Shown here piece after piece: positions 56,387 to 56,441 of a stretch of DNA of 56,441 nt. Both the position numbers and the translations under genes were made by a program. Source of the DNA: Streptomyces huasconensis (GTDB lineage Bacteria; Actinomycetota; Actinomycetes; Streptomycetales; Streptomycetaceae); NCBI GenBank assembly GCA_004010275.1, contig RBWT01000026.1:1-56441 (forward strand). Reading direction: 5' to 3'. Numbering within the stretch: position 1 is the stretch's first letter; each line of letters opens with the position of its first letter. A model generated the notes under the pieces. It saw only the letters and a list, made by a program, of their open reading frames with translations, searched no databases and was not told the origin of the DNA.

Positions 56387-56441
56387 CGGGTGCTCCTTGT
56401 TCTGGGCATGGGTGAGGCCCGCGTGGCCGCAGCGGCGTGAT

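Noticed and set aside
1..56441. tRNA, rRNA, CRISPR arrays or phage attachment sites
   Set aside because: No T-loop-type sequence in a cloverleaf context and no spaced identical repeats of CRISPR type were seen; the tandem repeats present have no spacers.

Overview
The window looks like chromosomal DNA from a Streptomyces or close relative. It has very high GC, GTG starts, G/C third codon positions, and actinomycete gene types: a snapalysin-type protease, a streptophobe-family membrane protein, an FHA-ABC transporter beside a Ser/Thr kinase, and a self-sufficient CYP102-type P450. Many otherwise normal genes are broken by what look like single-base deletions in short G or C runs. I treat those as one gene with probable sequence errors. 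Genes that have also lost domains or meet unrelated sequence at a sharp junction are called pseudogenes.

Layout. 1-5.0 kb: end of an SMP-30-like propeller gene, a P450-reductase fusion (minus) and a divergent PAS-LuxR regulator. 5.4-9.8 kb: paired CrcB/Fluc fluoride channels, a GH18 enzyme, a DHFR-like reductase, a TPR protein and a pirin. 9.8-12.3 kb: a lipoprotein flanked by a 48-bp repeat belonging to decayed copies of a transposon-associated gene, followed by a nuclease-toxin-like fragment. 12.4-15.0 kb: two unknown genes and gene remnants.

15.0-23.6 kb is the most interesting block. Five same-strand genes, two pairs overlapping as ATGA, encode a GH15 glucan hydrolase, a pyranose 2-oxidase-like flavoprotein with the His-flavin THW motif, an IolE-like TIM barrel, an FG-GAP/VCBS propeller resembling the propeller part of aldos-2-ulose dehydratase, and a membrane NACHT NTPase. 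Read together this suggests glucan to glucose to 2-keto-glucose (plus H2O2) to a dehydrated or isomerised product, a possible bacterial counterpart of the fungal glucosone/cortalcerone route. The NACHT gene faces a SIR2-family gene (23.6-25.5 kb), so a defence role is also possible at this end.

25.6-30.0 kb: MFS transporter, two methyltransferases, a 7-bp minisatellite and a polyprenyl diphosphate synthase. 30.2-33.9 kb is a graveyard of truncated transposases (IS5, probable IS21, IS630) and gene ends, around an intact trypsin-like protease and one small unknown gene. 33.9-38.8 kb: a small gene 2 bp upstream of a giant (~1,457 aa) STAND NTPase with long helical repeats, a candidate conflict/defence system. 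38.9-42.6 kb: more remnants, an intact snapalysin, and a broken protease and LysR pair that keeps a T-N11-A box between them. 42.7-48.3 kb: FHA-ABC exporter, a low-complexity protein and a Ser/Thr kinase overlapped by 1 bp, facing a streptophobe protein. 48.9-53.6 kb: an HTH protein, a 42-aa membrane peptide, an SF2 helicase with helicase-associated repeats and a DUF4145 protein, plausibly a mobile or defence module. 54-56.4 kb: small membrane, SMI1/KNR4 and unknown proteins.

No tRNA, rRNA or CRISPR array was seen.
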